Shown here: positions 16,040 to 24,039 of the stretch, in pieces | Layout: each line of letters begins with the position of its first letter | Position numbering within the stretch: position 1 is the first letter of the stretch | Source of the DNA: Streptomyces flavotricini | GTDB lineage: Bacteria > Actinomycetota > Actinomycetes > Streptomycetales > Streptomycetaceae | Assembly (NCBI RefSeq): GCF_020639365.1 | Contig: NZ_JAINUL010000001.1 | Coordinates: 1,062,558 to 1,126,557, forward strand | Direction: 5' to 3' | DNA: 64,000 nt | The notes under the pieces: generated by a model | The model's input: the letters and a program-made list of their open reading frames with translations, nothing else | What the model was told of the DNA's origin: nothing | The model's database searches: none | Program-made: the position numbers and the translations under genes

Positions 16040-16675
16040 ATGCCGGCACCGACCCGGGCCGAGCACCAGGAGGCGCGCGCCCTCGCGCTGTTGCGCGAAC
16101 TGGGCGCCGGGCACATGGACCACCCCGGTGGCACCCTCCTCGCACATCTGGAACGCGTCCACGCGCGGCTCGGGGAGTGGGGGGCCCGGCCGGCGCTCCG
16201 GCTCGCGGGCCTGTGCCACGCGTTCTACGGGACGGACGGCTTCGCCACCGCCCTGCTGCCGGTCGGCCGGCGGGCCGAACTGGCCGCGGTGATCGGGGCC
16301 GAGGCCGAGGAGATCGTCTACTTCTACGCCTGTTGTGACCGCGCGGCCTCGTATCCGACGCTCGCCGCCGACGCCCCGGCCGGGGCCTCCGGCGCCGACG
16401 CCGACGCCGCCGACAACGAGGCGGTGTCGTCGGTGGCGCCGGCGTTCCGCGACCGGTTCACCGGCCACGTCCACTCCCCCGACCTGCAGTCCCGCCGGGA
16501 CTTCGCCGAGCTGTCCGCGGCGAACGAGCTGGACCTCGCCCGGATCGACCCGGCGTTCCGCGCGGCCCACGGGCCGGGCCTGCTCGCCCTGTTCACCCGG
16601 TTGCGGGGGCTGCTGACCGAGCCGGCCTGGCGGGACTGCCAGGCCGTGCTCGGCGACAGCGCGTCCGCTCCCTGA
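16040..16675 (+). CDS. HD-like DUF6817 domain protein
   Basis: Soluble protein of 211 residues. It matches my memory of DUF6817 proteins: ELGAGHMDHPGGTLLAHLER, GARPALRLAGLCHAFYGTDG and an acidic central stretch. Conserved histidines (MDHPGG, LAHLERVHARL, GLCHAFYG) have HD-phosphohydrolase-like spacing, so metal-dependent hydrolysis is possible but unproven. The ATG at 16040 follows GAAAGGA; the same frame is open far upstream, but that part is antisense to LysR and not coding. The gene lies just downstream of the perfect 50-bp palindrome. Its stop codon is part of a hairpin shared with the converging GH31 gene. Confidence 0.75.
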   Translation: MPAPTRAEHQEARALALLRELGAGHMDHPGGTLLAHLERVHARLGEWGARPALRLAGLCHAFYGTDGFATALLPVGRRAELAAVIGAEAEEIVYFYACCDRAASYPTLAADAPAGASGADADAADNEAVSSVAPAFRDRFTGHVHSPDLQSRRDFAELSAANELDLARIDPAFRAAHGPGLLALFTRLRGLLTEPAWRDCQAVLGDSASAP

Positions 16676-16693
16676 CGACCGGTTTCGTCAGGG
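16670..16693. terminator. bidirectional hairpin containing both stop codons
   Basis: CCCTGACGA and TCGTCAGGG form a 9-bp perfect stem around the loop CCGGTT. The TGA of the DUF6817-like gene (16673-16675) lies in one arm and the TGA of the GH31 gene (16690-16688) in the other. Confidence 0.65.
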
Positions 16694-19600
16694 CGTGAAG
16701 GTCCAGCGTTGCGCGGGGCTGCCGTCGCAGGCCGCGCGGGTCAGCCTGGTGCCGTTCGCGGTGCCCGCGCCGACCGGGGCCAGGCACTGGCCGAGCGTAC
16801 GGAGACTGCCGTCCGGCCCGGGCTGCCAGCTCTGCCCGGCGGCTGCGCCGCACGTCTGGACGGTGACCGAGGAGGCGCTCGTACCGTCGAGGCAGACACC
16901 GCCCAGGCCCGTGACCCGGCCGTCGGCCGTCAGGCTCCAGCGCTGGTTGGGGCCGCCGTGGCAGGTGTACAGGGTGGGTTCGGTGCCGGGCGTGGTGGCG
17001 CTGTACGGCAGGTCCGCGCAGCGGGCGGACGCCGCGCTCACGAGGGTGGCGTCGGCCGGGAGGGGGACGGCCCGACCGGTCAGGCTGATCTCGGCGGCGC
17101 TGGTCCAGGGGCCGCGGCCGCCGGCTTCGGTCAGGGACCGCAGGCGGAGGTAGCGTCCCGTCTTCGCGGCCAGGGGGACGGACTTCGCCGCCGCGGTGTC
17201 GGCGAAGGTGCCGGTCGCCACCGGTTGGCCCCAGTCGGTGGTGCTGTCGGAGACGTACACCTCGTAGCCGCCGATCCGGCCGTTGACTCCGCCGTCCTGG
17301 CGGGGCAGGTAGCCGAGGCCGTCGACCGCGTAGCGGGCGCCGAGGTCGACGCGGATCTCGTGCGGCAGCGCGGCCGGGGTGCCCGAGGACCAGGCGGTGT
17401 GCCAGAGCGTGGCCGGGTTGCCGTCGAAGGCGTTCTTCGCCGCGCCGTTCTCGGCGGCGGTCTCCTGACTGTCGGCGGAGACCAGGGTCCACGCCGACTG
17501 CGGGACGGGGGCGGAGGTCGCGGGGATCGGGTCGGCCGCCGGGACGGAGGTGCCGGTGACCGTGATGCCGAACGCGCCCGACCTCGTACCGGACTTGACC
17601 CACAGGATGCCGCCGCGGTCGGCGGGGTCGAAGAACCAGCCGGTGGCGGCCGCGTCGTAGGCGGCCTTGGAGGTCTGGCGGGCCAGGGCGGTTCCGTCGG
17701 CCGCGACCGCGCCCGGGGAGGAGGCCACGTGGAGGCTGAACTCGTAGCCGCGGGCGGCCGGTTTGCCACTGTAGTCGCCGGTGGGGGCGCCGACGGTGAC
17801 GGTGACCGTACCGGAGCCGGCGGCCGGGGCCGTGACGTCCACCTGCTGGCGGGCGTACGCGCCGGACTGGTGGGCGCGGGTGAGCCCGTCGTCCTCGTAC
17901 AGGCTGAAGGAGGAGTTCCCGCGCGGGTGGATGTCGTAGGTCAGGGTGGAGACGGGCTTCTCGCCGGTGTGGTTCATCTGCGGCCACATCGGCACGATCG
18001 CGCCGCCCTTGACGAACAGGGGCAGGGTGTCGAGCGGCGCCTGGTAGCCGTTCAGCCAGCCCGGTCCCGCGTACGTCTTCCCGCTCCAGTAGTCCGTCCA
18101 GGTCCCGGCGGGGAGGTAGATGCCGTCGCGGACGGAGGTGTCGGAGACGACCGGCGCGACGAGGAAGGAATCACCGGCCATGAACTGGCCGCTGGTGAGG
18201 TTTCCGCGTGCCACCGGGTCGTCCGGGTACTCCAGGACCAGGGCGCGGGTGCTCGGCACACCGCTCTCGTGCGCGGTGCGGCTCATGGTGTACAGGTACG
18301 GCATCAGCCGCATCTTGAGCTGCAGGTACTTGCGGTTGATGGAGAGGTACGGCTCGGCGAAGCGCCAGGGCTGCTTGTCCTGGTAGCCGGCGGCCGGGTT
18401 GGTCGCGCCCCAGCCCGACATGGTCATGAAGGCCGGGGTGAAGGCCTTCCACTGGAGGTCACGGGTGTAGGTCTTGGGGCTGCCGCCGAAGATGCCGTCG
18501 ACGTCGCCGGAGGCGTAGTTGAGGGCGGACAGGCCCGCTCCGGCGATGGCGGGGACGTGCCAGCGCATGTCGTCCCAGGTGCCGTTGGTGTCACCGGTCC
18601 AGACGACGGCGTTGCGCTGGGTTCCGGCCCAGCCGTCGACCGTCCAGACGTAGCGGCGGGCGTCGGAGTTCTTCTCGATGCCGTCGACGGCCTGCTGGAC
18701 GCCGGTGAAGGCGGTCTTGTAGCCGCCGCCGATCCAGGCGACGTCCGTCTTCACGCCGCGGGTGCCGGCTGTCCCGACCTCGTCGGCGATGGAGCCGAGG
18801 CCCGTGGAGGTCCACAGTCCGGTCTGGAAGCCCTTGGCCTTCAGGGCGTCGACGGTCGATTTGAGCGGCGCGGTGTAGCCGCAGCCGTAGCCGTCGTTGG
18901 GCAGGAACCAGCCCGAGGGCATGTCGGCGGCGCGGGCGTCGGTGGCGTATCCGACCACGTCCGGGGTGGTCTGGTGGCGCAGGCGGTTGTGGTCGCCCTG
19001 GTATGCGGGGTTGGAGGCGTTGAAACAGTCGGCGTTGCCCAGTTCCAGACCCCACATCGGCGCCATGAACGGCTTGCCGCTCACATCGGTGTAGGCATCG
19101 AGTACGGATTTCAGCGAATCGCCGGTGAAGTACCAGGCGTCGAAGCGCTTCTCGTCGTGGGTGAGGGTGGTGGGGGCGTTGAAACCGTACGAGCCGGGGG
19201 CCCAGGTGTTGCGCATGACGCCGTAGCCGTTGGTGGACATGTAGAAGGGGGCCGGGCTGGCGTTGCCGTTCTCGCGCCACTTGTTGTCGACGGCCACGGG
19301 GACGGTCTTGCCGCGCAGCGCCCATTCGCCGAGGCGCAGGCCGGTTCCGTAGAACTGCTCCTCGGCGCCCCGGGCCAGGTACTGGGTGGTCTGGGCGGCC
19401 GTCCAGGAGGTGGGCTGGGTCTCCTGCCAGACCAGGGTGGCGTTGTCGGCGCGGTAGACGGAGAACTGCAGGGGCGTCTTGTTGACGCGGATGTTCAGGG
19501 CTCCGGTGGTGATGCGGTAGTACGCGCCCGCGTCGGTGAAGGAGGCGTCGACGGGGCCGAAGTCGGTGGTCGGGGCGAGGTCGGAGCCGGCCGGGTCGTT

Positions 19601-19915
19601 GGTGAACGCGCCGTCGGGCGAGAGCCAGAGCCGGAAGATGTCGGCGCGGGCGATCACGACGCGGGCTTTGGCGCCGGCGGAGGTGCTGACGGTGAAGGTG
19701 TTCCCGGAGCGGGTGAGGCCGGTGGCGTTGCCCGCCGTGGCGGGGGCCGGAGCGGCGGCTGCCGGTGAGGTCATCGGCCCGGCGGCGGCCAGCCCGGCGA
19801 CGGCGAGCGCCCCGGCGAGCAGGGCGGCGAGGGGCGCCCGTTTCCGCTCGGTCTTCTTTCGTACTCCTGTGGGGATACGGCTGTGCGTGCGCCTGGGGAT
19901 GCGGATGAGTCTCAT
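16688..19915 (-). CDS. secreted GH31 glycoside hydrolase with CBM32-like and ricin-B modules
   Basis: Exported alpha-glucan-active enzyme of 1075 residues. A long basic signal peptide ends near residue 55. It is followed by the GH31 N-terminal beta domain (RADIFRLWLSPDGAF, YGTGLRLGEWALRGKTVPVAV), a TIM barrel (about 270-600) and C-terminal beta domains (LPLFVKGGAIVPMWPQMNHT, FSLYEDDGLTRAHQSG). The likely nucleophile is Asp391 in KTDVAWIGG and the acid/base Asp442 in WTGDTNGTWDDM. From about 810 a discoidin/F5-8C module (AFDGNPATLWHTAWSSGT), and from about 955 a ricin-B lectin module (LYTCHGGPNQRWSL, QSWQPGPDGSL). Relatives act on alpha-glucans, some as isomaltosyltransferases; specificity is not settled. 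The start at 19915 follows GAGGAG. Confidence 0.9.
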   Translation of the reverse strand: MRLIRIPRRTHSRIPTGVRKKTERKRAPLAALLAGALAVAGLAAAGPMTSPAAAAPAPATAGNATGLTRSGNTFTVSTSAGAKARVVIARADIFRLWLSPDGAFTNDPAGSDLAPTTDFGPVDASFTDAGAYYRITTGALNIRVNKTPLQFSVYRADNATLVWQETQPTSWTAAQTTQYLARGAEEQFYGTGLRLGEWALRGKTVPVAVDNKWRENGNASPAPFYMSTNGYGVMRNTWAPGSYGFNAPTTLTHDEKRFDAWYFTGDSLKSVLDAYTDVSGKPFMAPMWGLELGNADCFNASNPAYQGDHNRLRHQTTPDVVGYATDARAADMPSGWFLPNDGYGCGYTAPLKSTVDALKAKGFQTGLWTSTGLGSIADEVGTAGTRGVKTDVAWIGGGYKTAFTGVQQAVDGIEKNSDARRYVWTVDGWAGTQRNAVVWTGDTNGTWDDMRWHVPAIAGAGLSALNYASGDVDGIFGGSPKTYTRDLQWKAFTPAFMTMSGWGATNPAAGYQDKQPWRFAEPYLSINRKYLQLKMRLMPYLYTMSRTAHESGVPSTRALVLEYPDDPVARGNLTSGQFMAGDSFLVAPVVSDTSVRDGIYLPAGTWTDYWSGKTYAGPGWLNGYQAPLDTLPLFVKGGAIVPMWPQMNHTGEKPVSTLTYDIHPRGNSSFSLYEDDGLTRAHQSGAYARQQVDVTAPAAGSGTVTVTVGAPTGDYSGKPAARGYEFSLHVASSPGAVAADGTALARQTSKAAYDAAATGWFFDPADRGGILWVKSGTRSGAFGITVTGTSVPAADPIPATSAPVPQSAWTLVSADSQETAAENGAAKNAFDGNPATLWHTAWSSGTPAALPHEIRVDLGARYAVDGLGYLPRQDGGVNGRIGGYEVYVSDSTTDWGQPVATGTFADTAAAKSVPLAAKTGRYLRLRSLTEAGGRGPWTSAAEISLTGRAVPLPADATLVSAASARCADLPYSATTPGTEPTLYTCHGGPNQRWSLTADGRVTGLGGVCLDGTSASSVTVQTCGAAAGQSWQPGPDGSLRTLGQCLAPVGAGTANGTRLTRAACDGSPAQRWTFTP

Positions 19916-20250
19916 GGGGCAGCTCCTCGTGCGGTCCGGATTGCGGACACACCGCTTTGGCATGCGCCTGGCAAGATAGCGGCCCACGGAGATCAGTTGA
20001 AGGATGATGCTCGAAATCGTCTCCGATCAAGCATCTTTGAGCATCCGTCAGCTGAATCGCGCACCGAGGGGCGACGTGCCGTTTTGCGGTGGACCGGGCC
20101 GTCCGATCGGGTGACCGCACGACGGCCGCTCTTCCGGCGGGTCGAGCCGGACCGCCACACATCCGTGCCGTGATGGCGGTTCTTCACCGCCACCTGGACC
20201 ACACCCGGCAGCCGGCGGGCATTGTCAGACGCCTGCGCGACGATCGGGGC
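19916..20250. other. 335-bp divergent intergenic region
   Basis: It separates the GH31 gene from the ligase-domain gene. It contains an AT-richer island at 20000-20050 with a 7-bp inverted repeat (listed separately) and no convincing coding frame. Confidence 0.5.
20006..20045. promoter_or_regulatory. candidate operator upstream of the GH31 gene
   Basis: GATGCTC (20006-20012) and GAGCATC (20039-20045) form an inverted repeat with a 26-bp spacer, about 100 bp upstream of the GH31 start. A sugar-responsive repressor could bind here, but only seven bases match per arm. Confidence 0.3.
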
Positions 20251-20553
20251 ATGACGATCACCAACGCCCCTCCCGCCGGATGCGCCCTCGCCCACCGCGA
20301 CGCGTACGCCGACGCGATCGGTGCGGTCATCAGAGCCGCCGCCGCCCACTACGGGTCCGGTGATCCGCCGCTCGACGACGCCTCGTTCGACCTCCTCGTC
20401 TCCCTGATACAGGCGTACGAGGAGCGGTACCCGGAGCACACCGACCCGGCCTCGCCGGCCGGAGAGGTGGCCGGGAGCCCGGCGTTCCTCAGCCGCCGAG
20501 CCGTACGGGCGGCCGAGCCGGTACGGGGGAGCCCGCCGGCACCGGTGGGGTGA
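20251..20553 (+). CDS. stand-alone NAD-dependent DNA ligase Ia-like domain
   Basis: A 100-residue protein resembling only the N-terminal Ia (NMN-binding) domain of bacterial LigA. AAAHYGSGDPPLDDASFDLL aligns with the LigA pattern Y(H/Y)xxDxPxxSDxEYDxL, and EERYPEHTDPASPAGEVAG with ExxHPELxTPDSPTxxVGG. The aspartates matching E. coli Asp32 and Asp36 are kept; Tyr35 is Phe, as in mycobacterial LigA. No adenylation lysine motif, OB fold, zinc finger or BRCT follows, so it cannot ligate alone. It could bind NAD or NMN, or be a decayed ligase. The start is an ATG with a weak upstream GGGG; the 3' end overlaps the next gene by 65 bp. Confidence 0.65.
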   Translation: MTITNAPPAGCALAHRDAYADAIGAVIRAAAAHYGSGDPPLDDASFDLLVSLIQAYEERYPEHTDPASPAGEVAGSPAFLSRRAVRAAEPVRGSPPAPVG

Positions 20554-20752
20554 CGGCCAGGATCGGCGCGGCCGGCGAGGTGTACCGGTCGCCGCAGGGT
20601 TCGAAGACCAGCGCCACCGGCCGGCCCGGGCACTGGCGCCAGGAGATCCGCTCCGGTGCGCTCCCGCACACGGGGCAGCGCGGCAGCGGGCCCGGCTCCG
20701 CCGGAGCGCCGGGGGCGGCCACGAGCCGGGGCACGGCGTGCGGATCGCGCAT
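20489..20752 (-). CDS. small cysteine-rich conserved protein
   Basis: An 87-residue protein with RCPVCGSAPERISWRQCPG and LVFEPCGDRYTSP, a four-cysteine arrangement likely to bind zinc. Short proteins with CPVCG...W.QCP...FEPCG occur widely in Streptomyces with no known role. The ATG at 20752 has AGGGAG upstream. It converges on and overlaps the ligase-domain gene by 65 bp. Its conserved part lies upstream of the overlap, so both ends may be real. Confidence 0.65.
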   Translation of the reverse strand: MRDPHAVPRLVAAPGAPAEPGPLPRCPVCGSAPERISWRQCPGRPVALVFEPCGDRYTSPAAPILAVTPPVPAGSPVPARPPVRLGG

Positions 20753-20920
20753 GGGGGCTCCCTGGTCCGGCGGTGCTGTTCCAGGCACTGTGCCACGGCC
20801 GGCCCCTCCGGGGCACGGGACGGATCATCCAGGATCCCGGCAGGTCAGCGGTGCGTTCCCGAAGCGGATCCGCCGTTCGCCGGCACGGCTGCCCTCGCCC
20901 GCGGCGCGGACGCGGACGAA

Positions 20921-20970
20921 GGCGCCGGCGGGTCGGTGGGAGCGTGCTCCTCCACCGACCCGCCGGCGCC
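20921..20970 (-). terminator. strong terminator after the betaine ABC operon
   Basis: A 19-bp perfect inverted repeat (20921-20939 with 20952-20970) with a 12-base interior that can itself pair (GAGC/GCTC). It begins 18 bases after the permease/binding-protein stop. There is no T-run, as usual for Streptomyces. Confidence 0.85.
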
Positions 20971-20988
20971 CGCACCGCCTCACGGGGG

Positions 20989-22779
20989 TCAGGCCGCCTT
21001 CGCGACCTCCGGGTGTTCCCGCAGCCAGCTGCGGACGGCCTGCTGCTCCTTGCCCTTGCCCGCCTCCTGGATCTTCGCCTCCAGGCCGGTCAGCTGGGCC
21101 TCGGTCAGCTTGAACGAGCGCAGCCAGGAGGCCACTTCCGGCTCGTCCTGCGCGAAGCCCTTGCGGGCCAGGGTGTGGATGCCGTCGCCCTTGCCCCAGG
21201 CCCCCTTGGGGTCCTGGAGCTTCTTCAGGTCGTACGAGGCGTACGCCCAGTGCGGCGACCAGAGCACGACCGCCACCGGCTCCTGCTTCTCGTAGGCCCG
21301 CTTCAGCTCGGCGAGCATGCCGGGGGTCGATCCGTCGACGACCTGGTACTCGCCGTCGAGGCCGTACTCCTTGAGCAGTTTGCCCTTCAGGATCCCCATC
21401 GCGCCCGCGCTGGGCTCGATGCCGATGATCCGGCCCTTGAACCGGTCGCCCTTGCCCTTGAGGTCGGCGAGGGAGGTGACGTCCTTCATGTAGGAGGGGA
21501 CGGTCAGCTCGATGGAGGTGGGCCCGTACCAGGAGCCCAGGTCGTCCAGCTTGTTGCCGTACTTCTCCCAGTACTGGGCCTGCGTGACCGGCAGCCAGGC
21601 GTCGGTCTGGAAGTCGACCTGGCCGCCCGCGAGCCCGGTGAACAGGGCGCCGAGCTCGAGCTGCTTCGCCTCCACCTGGAAGCCGCGGCGCTCCAGGAGC
21701 TCCTTCCACAGGTAGGTGGAGGCGATGCCCTCGTCCCAGGGGATGTAACCGATGCTGATCTTGCGGCCCTTGCCGACGGCGTCGGCCCCGGCGGCGGCCG
21801 GCTGCCCGGAGCCGCCGAAGGCGTTCAGGCCGCCGGCGACGAGGGCGAGGACCACGGCGCCGGTGACGGCGTAGGCGGGCTGGGGGCGGTGGTTCCACAG
21901 CTTGGCGGCGCCGCTCGCGGCGGCCCGCGCCTTGGCGAGGGTGCGCCGGCCGAGCGGGGAGACCTGGCGGCCGAGCGCCCCGGTCATCCGGTCCAGGTAC
22001 ATGGCGAGGATGACGATGGAGATGCCCGCCTCGAAGCCGAGGCCGATGTCGACGTTGCCGATGGCCCGGTAGACGGCCCCGCCGAGCCCGCCGCCGCCGA
22101 CCATGCCGGCGATGACGACCATGGACAGGCCCAGCATGATCACCTGGTTGATGCCCGCCATGATGGTGGGCAGGGCCAGCGGCAGCTGGACGCGTACGAG
22201 GGTGTCGCGCGGGGTGGTCCCGAAGGCGTCGGCGGCCTCGACGAGTTCCGCGTCGACCTGGCGGATGCCGAGCTCGGTCATCCGTACGCCGGGCGGCAGC
22301 GCGAAGATGATGGTCGCGATGATGCCGGGCACCACGCCCACGCCGAAGAAGATGATGCCGGGGATCAGGTAGACCATGGCCGGCATGGTCTGCATGAAGT
22401 CCAGGACGGGACGCAGCACGGCGCTGACCCGGTCCGAGCGGGAGGCCCAGATGCCGAGCGGGACCGCGATCACCAGGGTGACGAGCGTCGCGACGAGGAC
22501 CAGGGAGAGCGTGGACATCGCGTCGGCCCACAGGTCGACGGAGTCGACGAGCGCGAAGCCCGCGAAGGCGAGGAGCGCGGCGAGCAGCCCGCGCAGCCAC
22601 CAGGCGGCGACGGCGAGGATGCCGGCGAAGAGCAGCGGGGCGGGCGCGTCGAGCACGGCGTGGATGCCGTCGTAGAGGCCGGTGACCAGCGCGCTGATGG
22701 CGTCGAACAGCCAGGACAGGTGGCGCTGGAGGAAGTCGACTCCGCTGTCGACCCAGGCGCCGAGGTGCAGGCGGGGCAT
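20989..22779 (-). CDS. glycine betaine ABC permease fused to substrate-binding protein (OpuABC type)
   Basis: Importer subunit of 596 residues. Residues 1-300 are a ProW/OpuAB permease with about six helices and the signature PALPTIMAGINQVIMLGLSM (seen here as LALPTIMAGINQVIM). After a single membrane span near residue 315, residues 330-596 are an OpuAC-type binding domain (KISIGYIPWDEGIASTYLW, DAWLPVTQAQYW, VVLWSPHWAYASYDLKKL) whose tryptophans form the aromatic box for betaine. In Gram-positive bacteria such fusions keep the receptor tethered outside. The start overlaps the ATPase stop by one base (TGATG). Role: uptake of glycine betaine or proline-like osmoprotectants, coupled to the ATPase next door. 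Confidence 0.92.
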   Translation of the reverse strand: MPRLHLGAWVDSGVDFLQRHLSWLFDAISALVTGLYDGIHAVLDAPAPLLFAGILAVAAWWLRGLLAALLAFAGFALVDSVDLWADAMSTLSLVLVATLVTLVIAVPLGIWASRSDRVSAVLRPVLDFMQTMPAMVYLIPGIIFFGVGVVPGIIATIIFALPPGVRMTELGIRQVDAELVEAADAFGTTPRDTLVRVQLPLALPTIMAGINQVIMLGLSMVVIAGMVGGGGLGGAVYRAIGNVDIGLGFEAGISIVILAMYLDRMTGALGRQVSPLGRRTLAKARAAASGAAKLWNHRPQPAYAVTGAVVLALVAGGLNAFGGSGQPAAAGADAVGKGRKISIGYIPWDEGIASTYLWKELLERRGFQVEAKQLELGALFTGLAGGQVDFQTDAWLPVTQAQYWEKYGNKLDDLGSWYGPTSIELTVPSYMKDVTSLADLKGKGDRFKGRIIGIEPSAGAMGILKGKLLKEYGLDGEYQVVDGSTPGMLAELKRAYEKQEPVAVVLWSPHWAYASYDLKKLQDPKGAWGKGDGIHTLARKGFAQDEPEVASWLRSFKLTEAQLTGLEAKIQEAGKGKEQQAVRSWLREHPEVAKAA

Positions 22780-23840
22780 CAGGCGGCCACCTCCGCGCAG
22801 CGCACCGGGGCGCGGTCTTCGTCGCCGATGAAGGCGACGAGCCGGTCCTGCGGCACGGAGCCCACGACGACCCCGGCTTCGTCGGTGACGGCGACGGCGT
22901 GCGGGACGCGCGCGCTGACCGCGCACAGGTCGGCGATCGGGGTGTCGGCGGTGACGCTGGGGCAGCCGCAGGCGCAGCTTCCGGCGACGGGGTCCGTCAT
23001 CACGGCGTCGGCCGTGAGCACGCGCGAGCGGTCCACGTCCTGGATGAAGGAGGCGACGTAGTCGTCGGCGGGGCGGGTGAGGATGTCCTCGGCGGTGCCC
23101 TGCTGGACGATGCGCCCGTCGCGCATGACGGCGATGCCGTCCCCGAGGCGCATGGCCTCGTTCAGGTCGTGCGTGATGAACACGATGGTCTTCTTGAGCC
23201 GCTGCTGCAGCTCCAGCAGCTGGTCCTGCATGTCGCGGCGGATCAGCGGGTCCAGCGCGCTGAAGGACTCGTCCATCAGGAGCAGGTCGGCGTCGGTGGC
23301 CAGGGCGCGGGCGAGGCCCACGCGCTGCTGCATGCCGCCGGACAGCTCGTCGGGCCAGGAAGCCTCCCAGCCGGCCAGCCCGCACAGCTCCAGCGCCTCG
23401 GCGGCGCGGCGCAGGCGCTCCTCGCGGGCGACGCCCTGCACCTCCAGCCCGTAGGCGGCGTTCTCGAGCACGCTGCGGTGCGGGAAGAGCGCGAAGTGCT
23501 GGAAGACCATGCTGATCTTGGTGGAGCGGACGTGGCGCAGCTCACGCCGGGAGAGGGACGTGAGGTCCTGGCCGTCGAAGAGGATGCGCCCCTCGGTGGG
23601 CTCGAGCAGTCCGTTCAGCATGCGCAGCAGCGTGGACTTGCCGGACCCCGACAGACCCATGACGACGAAGATCTCGCCGGGCTCGACGCGGAACGAGGCG
23701 TCGATCACAGCAGCCGTCGTGCCGTCGGCGCGCAGTTCGTCGCGGCCTGCGCCGGATCGGAGCGCGCGGACCGCGGCGGCGGCGTCGCCGGGTCGTCTTC
23801 CGAACACCTTGTAGACGTGCTCGGCCTGGAGCGTGGACAC
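22779..23840 (-). CDS. glycine betaine/proline ABC transporter ATPase (OpuAA/ProV type)
   Basis: Cytoplasmic ATPase of 353 residues powering the fused permease/receptor. Walker A is GLSGSGKST, the Q-loop is VFQHFALFPHRSV, the signature is LSGGMQQRVGLARAL, Walker B is LLLMDESFSALD, and the switch His lies in FITHDLNEAM. The C-terminal ~90 residues are CBS-like (VLTADAVMTDP, VSARVPHAVAVTDEAGVVV), as in OpuAA, where CBS pairs sense ionic strength. An unusual CACGC cluster sits between. The GTG at 23840 is preferred because GAGG lies five bases upstream; GTG at 23846 overlaps that site. Confidence 0.92.
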   Translation of the reverse strand: MSTLQAEHVYKVFGRRPGDAAAAVRALRSGAGRDELRADGTTAAVIDASFRVEPGEIFVVMGLSGSGKSTLLRMLNGLLEPTEGRILFDGQDLTSLSRRELRHVRSTKISMVFQHFALFPHRSVLENAAYGLEVQGVAREERLRRAAEALELCGLAGWEASWPDELSGGMQQRVGLARALATDADLLLMDESFSALDPLIRRDMQDQLLELQQRLKKTIVFITHDLNEAMRLGDGIAVMRDGRIVQQGTAEDILTRPADDYVASFIQDVDRSRVLTADAVMTDPVAGSCACGCPSVTADTPIADLCAVSARVPHAVAVTDEAGVVVGSVPQDRLVAFIGDEDRAPVRCAEVAA

Positions 23841-23979
23841 ATACACCTCGCGGGTCGTACCGGGAACGGCCTGCGCCCGGCCACTGGGGCCGGGCGCGGG
23901 CCGTGGAGCGGCACGGGATCCGCCCGCACCCGGGCCGGCCGCGTGACGGCCGGCGGAAGGGTCCGCTCCGGATCCGCGG

Positions 23980-24004
23980 GTGCCCAGGCTCCTGCGGGGT
24001 AAAC
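23980..24004 (-). promoter_or_regulatory. possible stress-sigma promoter for the betaine operon
   Basis: On the minus strand GTTT (24004-24001) is followed 15 bases later by GGGCAC (23985-23980). This is one base off the Streptomyces SigB-type consensus (GNNT...GGGTAC). It lies about 140 bp upstream of the ATPase gene, which would suit osmotic control. Sequence evidence alone is thin. Confidence 0.3.
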
Positions 24005-24039
24005 GCCGAGGTGACCCACCTCACGCCGGGCGGTCCGGG

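Noticed and set aside
24008..24022. GAGGTG-ACC-CACCTC as a terminator of the sigma factor gene
   Set aside because: Six-base arms with a three-base loop are too short for a convincing terminator, and it could equally be an operator; left unassigned.
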